From Roseomonas sp. (GTDB lineage Bacteria > Pseudomonadota > Alphaproteobacteria > Acetobacterales > Acetobacteraceae): a DNA stretch of 10,151 bases. Shown piece after piece: positions 6,863 through 10,151 of this stretch (position 1 is the stretch's first letter; every line of letters begins with the position of its first letter). The stretch covers positions 1-10,151 of the forward strand of contig JADCFR010000007.1 of NCBI GenBank assembly GCA_020249415.1, written 5' to 3'. Below the pieces are notes generated by a model. The model searched no databases. It was not told the origin of the DNA and worked only from the letters and a program-made list of their open reading frames with translations. Both the position numbers and the translations under genes were made by a program.

Positions 6863-6881
6863 AGCGGGCAGGGGCTTCAGC
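6858..6881. terminator. Palindrome covering two convergent stop codons
   Basis: GCTGAAGC (6858-6865) and GCTTCAGC (6874-6881) are a perfect 8-bp inverted repeat with an 8-nt loop. The left arm holds the TGA of the DUF2256 gene (6860-6862) and the right arm the TGA of the opposing glycosyltransferase (6879-6877, minus). On the minus strand the stem is followed by CTTTGCTCTTTT, a weak T tract; on the plus strand no T run follows. It is probably a compact terminator, better in the minus direction. Confidence 0.5.
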
Positions 6882-8064
6882 TTCGCGGCGCCGGGCGCAT
6901 CATGCCAAGGAGCGCCAGAAAAAACGCCCCGAAGGCCAATTGCAGGCCAAGCAGCATGGCGGTCACGGAAGCAATCGCAAGGCGCATGACATTGCCACCG
7001 GCAAGCGCGCCGAAATCCCGCGTGCCCCATTGCGCAACAGCGACAAAGCCAAGCCCAAGGCCAAGCAGCAACAGCACCCCCGCCACCACCAGGGCCGCTT
7101 CCAGCCCGAAACGTGAGAGGTTTTGGGGTTCGGGCAGAAGCCCCGTCACCGCGCCATAAGCCCGCGCGAAAACCCAGAATTGCACGGCCTGAAACCCCAT
7201 CACCACCGCGCCCGAGGCATAGAGCAGGCTATGCACATCAAGCGTAATGCCACCGAGGCGCAGGGGTCCTGCCAGCAACGCCGCCATGGCCAGCGCTCCC
7301 AGTGTGAAAAGCACCGCGCCGGGATAAAGAAACAGCCAGCGCGGGCAGAAAATCAGCAAAAACCGCAAATGCCGCCAGCCATCGCGCCAGGACCGCAAAT
7401 GCGGCGGGCGCGACCGCCCATCGGGAGAAAGCGTGGTCGGCACTTCGGTAATGCGCAGCCCGCGCATGGTGGCCTTCACCACCATCTCTGACGCGAATTC
7501 CATCCCCGGTGCGCGCAAATCAAGCGCGGCAATGGCGGCGCGCGAAAACCCCCTTAGCCCGCAATGGAAATCGCGGATTGGCCCGCCGAAGAACACCCGC
7601 CCAATGGTGGACAGCACCGGATTGCCCAAATAGCGATGCAAGGGCGGCATGGCGCCAGGGGCAATGCCGCCCTTGAAGCGATTGCCCATCACCAGATCAT
7701 AGCCATCGCGGAGTTTCGTGATGAAAGGATCAAGCGCGCTGAAATCATAGGAATCATCGCTATCGCCCATGATGACATAGCGGCCTTGTGCGCCCGCAAT
7801 GCCTGCAATGAGCGCCGCGCCATAGCCTTTTTCGGGCACATCAATCACCCGCGCGCCAAGGCTGCGCGCAATTTCCTGGCTGCCATCACTACTGCCATTA
7901 TCGGCGATCAGCACCTCGCCCGAAACACCGCTGCGCGCCAAATAGCCCAGCGCCTTTCGGATGCAGGTCGCGAGGGTTTCCGCCTCATTCAGGCAGGGCA
8001 TCAGGATGGTGAGTTCAAGCTCCGCTGCCTGGCCGTTGCCTGTTGTGGTTGTCGTTTCGACCAT
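6877..8064 (-). CDS. Family 2 glycosyltransferase with C-terminal membrane helices (polyprenyl-phosphate sugar transferase type)
   Basis: An inner-membrane enzyme of 395 residues expected to transfer a sugar from a nucleotide sugar to a lipid carrier, resembling dolichyl-phosphate mannose/glucose synthases. The GT-A domain covers about residues 17-240: MPCLNEAETL (22-31), ADNGSSDGS (54-62), GDSDDSYDF (100-108, the metal/nucleotide-binding DxD at D101-D103), MGNRFKGG (126-133), DFHCGLRGF (165-173) and a SPDGRSRPPHLRSWRDG stretch from 213. About four hydrophobic helices follow near 243-266, 275-303, 321-345 and 358-389. The ATG at 8064 is used because the glycosyltransferase fold begins soon after it; the frame is open to 8244, but that part lies over the opposing leuC region. 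No clear ribosome binding site is seen. The acceptor and sugar are unknown, and no other cell-envelope sugar genes are in view. Confidence 0.9.
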   Translation of the reverse strand: MVETTTTTGNGQAAELELTILMPCLNEAETLATCIRKALGYLARSGVSGEVLIADNGSSDGSQEIARSLGARVIDVPEKGYGAALIAGIAGAQGRYVIMGDSDDSYDFSALDPFITKLRDGYDLVMGNRFKGGIAPGAMPPLHRYLGNPVLSTIGRVFFGGPIRDFHCGLRGFSRAAIAALDLRAPGMEFASEMVVKATMRGLRITEVPTTLSPDGRSRPPHLRSWRDGWRHLRFLLIFCPRWLFLYPGAVLFTLGALAMAALLAGPLRLGGITLDVHSLLYASGAVVMGFQAVQFWVFARAYGAVTGLLPEPQNLSRFGLEAALVVAGVLLLLGLGLGFVAVAQWGTRDFGALAGGNVMRLAIASVTAMLLGLQLAFGAFFLALLGMMRPAPRS

Positions 8065-8203
8065 GTTGCTGCCCGGATGCCTGCTGCTGCGCTTATGCGA
8101 TATGACTTTGGTGATACTCCACACCGCCAACCAGGGCGAGATGAAAATGGCGAAGGTGCCGCGCTTGCCAAAGTCCGGTTCTGCCGGAATGATCCCCCGC
8201 ATG
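8065..8203. promoter_or_regulatory. Divergent intergenic region between the glycosyltransferase and leuC
   Basis: These 139 bp should hold the promoters of both divergent genes. The best plus-strand candidate is TTGCCA (8165-8170), a 17-nt spacer, then AATGAT (8188-8193). It would start transcription near 8200, leaving almost no leader for the chosen leuC start. The -10 match is poor. No T-box, riboswitch or leader-peptide attenuator with a leucine-codon run was recognised. No convincing minus-strand promoter was found. Confidence 0.25.
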
Positions 8204-9631
8204 ATGCAGCATGCGACACCCGAACCGCTCACCATGTTCGACAAGATCTGGATGCGCCACCGCGTCCTGGAACGCGAAGATGGTCAGGTTTTGCTCTATG
8301 TTGATCGCCATTTCATCCATGACGGCACCGCGCCGGCCTTTGAGATGCTGCGCAAGCGCGGCGTCGCGCCCCGCGCGCCGGAGCGAATTTTCGCAACACC
8401 CGATCATTATGTGCCCACCGATACGCGCAAGGCCGAAGATATCGTCAATGCGGAATATCGCGGCATGGTGGAATCGCTGGAACGGAATACCGCGGAACAT
8501 GGCATTCGGCATTTCGGCCTGCAGGATGATCAGCAGGGCATTGTGCATGTCATCGGCCCCGAAAACGGCCTGAGCCAGCCCGGCATGCTTCTGGTCTGCG
8601 GTGATAGCCATACCTCGACCCATGGCGCCTTGGGTGCGCTTGCTTTTGGGATTGGCATGACGGAAGTGGCGCATGTGCTTGCCACGCAATGCCTGTGGCA
8701 AAGGCGCCCGCGTACCATGCGCATTACGGTTGAAGGTGCGCTTGGTTTTGGCGTGACGGCCAAGGATGTGATTCTGCATATCATCGCGACCATCGGGACG
8801 GCAGGCGCGACGGGATATGTGATTGAATATGCCGGTTCAGCGATACGCGGGCTTTCGATGGAAGGCCGGCTGACGCTCTGCAACATGTCCATCGAAGCTG
8901 GCGCGCGGGCCGGCATGGTGGCGCCCGATGAAAAGACCTTCGCCTATCTGGCCGACAAAGCCTATGCGCCCAAGGGTGCCGAATGGGATGCGGCGCTGGC
9001 GCGTTGGCGCGCCCTGCCAAGCGATCCCGGCGCGCGCTTCGATCAGGAGGTGATGATTGATGCCGCGGCCATCGCGCCCATGGTGACCTGGGGCAATAGC
9101 CCGCAGGATGCGCTGCCCGCCGATGGCGTGATCCCCGACCCCGAGGCGGAACAAGACCCAGCCCGCCGCAAGGCATTGCAAGATTGCTTTGCCTATATGG
9201 GGCTTTCTGCTGGTATGCCGGTGGCGGCGCTGCGGATGGATCGCGTCTTCATCGGTTCCTGCACCAATGGCCGGATTGAGGATTTGCGCGCCGCCGCCGC
9301 CATTGCCCAAACCGGCAAGGTGGCGGATGGCGTGACCGCCTGGGTGGTGCCGGGCTCGGCGCCGGTGAAGCGTCAGGCGGAAGCCGAGGGGCTGGATGCG
9401 ATATTTAAGGCAGCGGGTTTTGAATGGCGCGAAGCCGGCTGTTCCATGTGCCTTGGCACGAATGGCGAAATCGGTAAGCCGGGGCAGCGCATTGCGTCTA
9501 CGTCAAATCGTAACTTTCGTGGTCGGCAAGGGGCCGGGGTACGCACGCATCTCATGAGCCCCGCCATGGCCGCCGCTGCGGCTTTGGCTGGGCATATCAT
9601 TGATATCAGGCAGGTGAAGGGGGCGGGGTAA
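8204..9631 (+). CDS. leuC: 3-isopropylmalate dehydratase large subunit (LeuC-type, aconitase superfamily)
   Basis: Large subunit of a [4Fe-4S] hydro-lyase. LeuC with LeuD isomerises 2-isopropylmalate to 3-isopropylmalate in leucine synthesis. It is 475 residues from the chosen start, normal for bacterial LeuC. The cluster ligands are present: C353 in GSCTN, and C413 and C416 in GCSMC, exactly six residues beyond the E. coli numbering. Other motifs are FDKIW near the N-terminus, CGDSHTSTHGALGALAFGIG around residue 136, LSMEGRLTLCNMSIEAGARAG and ASTSNRNFRGRQG. The start is uncertain: ATGs at 8141, 8147, 8189, 8201, 8204 and 8234 are all in frame, none with a strong ribosome binding site. 8204 best matches the usual short lead before LFDKIW. 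Several positions differ from leucine-pathway LeuC (HDGTAPAF, PDHYVPT, and CLGTNGEIGKPGQRI after the cysteines), so another hydroxy-diacid substrate is possible. Confidence 0.88.
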   Translation: MQHATPEPLTMFDKIWMRHRVLEREDGQVLLYVDRHFIHDGTAPAFEMLRKRGVAPRAPERIFATPDHYVPTDTRKAEDIVNAEYRGMVESLERNTAEHGIRHFGLQDDQQGIVHVIGPENGLSQPGMLLVCGDSHTSTHGALGALAFGIGMTEVAHVLATQCLWQRRPRTMRITVEGALGFGVTAKDVILHIIATIGTAGATGYVIEYAGSAIRGLSMEGRLTLCNMSIEAGARAGMVAPDEKTFAYLADKAYAPKGAEWDAALARWRALPSDPGARFDQEVMIDAAAIAPMVTWGNSPQDALPADGVIPDPEAEQDPARRKALQDCFAYMGLSAGMPVAALRMDRVFIGSCTNGRIEDLRAAAAIAQTGKVADGVTAWVVPGSAPVKRQAEAEGLDAIFKAAGFEWREAGCSMCLGTNGEIGKPGQRIASTSNRNFRGRQGAGVRTHLMSPAMAAAAALAGHIIDIRQVKGAG

Positions 9632-9638
9632 GGTTATC

Positions 9639-10151
9639 ATGGAACCCTTCATTTCACTGAGGTCCAAGGCTGTGCCACTGGCGCAGGACAATATTGATAC
9701 GGATCAGATCATCCCGGCGCGCTTTCTGGCGCGGCCACGCGATGATGATCACGGCATCAATTTCTTTCGCGATTTGCGCTTTGATACGGCGGGGAATGAG
9801 ATTCCCGAATTTCCACTGAACCATCCCGCCTGGCGCGATGCGCGCATCATTCTGGGCGGGCGCAATTTCGCCTGTGGTTCATCGCGCGAAAATGCGGTTT
9901 GGGCGCTGCGTGGCTGGGGTGCGCGGGCGGTGATTGCACCATCCTTCGGCGATATTTTTGCCATCAATGCGGTGAAGAATGGCGTTCTGCCCATCATCCT
10001 GCCGGCTGAGGCCGTCAGCGCGCTGATCGCGGCCAGCATCGCTGAACCCGAGGCGGAGATCGCGATTGATCTGCCGGCGCAAACCGTCACCGCGCCGGAT
10101 GGCACCGTGCATCGCTTTGAAATCGACCCCTTCGCCAAGCGCAGCCTGCTG
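9639..10151 (+). CDS. leuD: 3-isopropylmalate dehydratase small subunit (LeuD-type), cut by the right edge
   Basis: Small swivelling subunit that completes the active site of the LeuCD hydro-lyase. 171 codons are visible and the frame is open at the window end; the family is about 200 residues, so roughly 30 are missing. The ATG at 9639 follows the leuC stop by 7 nt, with AAGG (9630-9633) as ribosome binding site, so the two are an operon. Recognisable parts are DNIDTDQIIPARFL (17-30), GGRNFACGSSRENAVWAL (73-90), IAPSFGDIFAINAVKNGVLP and the terminal FEIDPFAKRSLL. Compared with E. coli LeuD, NFGCGSSREHAPWAL has become NFACGSSRENAVWAL and the IDAFRRHC motif has become IDPFAKRS. These changes, together with those in the partner, hint at a paralogous family with altered substrate choice. 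Confidence 0.9.
   Translation, partial: MEPFISLRSKAVPLAQDNIDTDQIIPARFLARPRDDDHGINFFRDLRFDTAGNEIPEFPLNHPAWRDARIILGGRNFACGSSRENAVWALRGWGARAVIAPSFGDIFAINAVKNGVLPIILPAEAVSALIAASIAEPEAEIAIDLPAQTVTAPDGTVHRFEIDPFAKRSLL

Noticed and set aside
7961..8140. Upstream extension of the leuC frame
   Set aside because: It overlaps the start of the divergent glycosyltransferase and adds residues absent from LeuC proteins, whose family begins just before FDKIW.
7564..8304. A 246-codon plus-strand open frame opposite the glycosyltransferase
   Set aside because: It is a mirror frame of a gene with clear GT2 motifs, and its composition is that of a shadow frame.
1..10151. Search for tRNA/rRNA genes, CRISPR repeats, insertion-sequence ends, integrase or toxin-antitoxin genes, and defence systems
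   Set aside because: No such structure or protein motif was recognised on either strand. The window reads as ordinary chromosomal core and transport genes.

Overview
The window looks like ordinary chromosomal DNA from a GC-rich alphaproteobacterium. The best guess is Rhodospirillales, probably a Roseomonas-like member of Acetobacteraceae. This rests on an AapJ-type amino-acid binding protein, an RpoH sigma factor next to an RluD-type pseudouridine synthase, and the small alphaproteobacterial DUF6476 protein. The lineage call is recall-based. No rRNA, tRNA, CRISPR array, insertion sequence, integrase or phage gene was seen.

Layout. Positions 1-239 hold no convincing gene, only a hairpin at the left edge. 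Three plus-strand genes follow: a family-5 (peptide/oligopeptide type) periplasmic binding protein (240-1808), an M20 ArgE/DapE-type metallo-hydrolase only 39 bp downstream (1848-3128), and an AapJ-like general amino-acid binding protein (3236-4270). None of the three has a permease or ATPase gene beside it in the window. A strong bidirectional terminator (4288-4318) separates aapJ from the convergent rpoH (4335-5219, minus). Upstream of rpoH on the same strand is rluD (5438-6409, minus), with its own intrinsic terminator just after its stop, so rpoH is probably transcribed separately.

Head to head with rluD, about 13 bp away, starts a plus-strand pair of small genes: a membrane-anchored DUF6476 protein (6423-6695) and a 54-residue, four-cysteine DUF2256 protein (6698-6862) whose GTG start lies 2 nt after the DUF6476 stop. 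They converge on a family-2 glycosyltransferase with C-terminal membrane helices (6877-8064, minus). A perfect 8-bp palindrome covers both facing stop codons. Divergent from the glycosyltransferase is a leuC-leuD pair (8204-9631 and 9639 to the right edge) encoding the two subunits of an aconitase-superfamily hydro-lyase.

Functional picture. The left third concerns uptake and hydrolysis of peptides or N-acyl amino acids and amino-acid capture. The middle is housekeeping: heat-shock sigma factor, 23S rRNA modification and small conserved proteins. The right part is lipid-linked sugar transfer and a LeuCD hydro-lyase. The LeuCD pair keeps the Fe-S cysteines but departs from the textbook leucine-pathway enzyme at several normally conserved positions, so its substrate is uncertain. 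I found no clear undescribed system. The best leads are the divergent LeuCD pair, the rluD/DUF6476 start-to-start junction, and the DUF6476-DUF2256 cassette.
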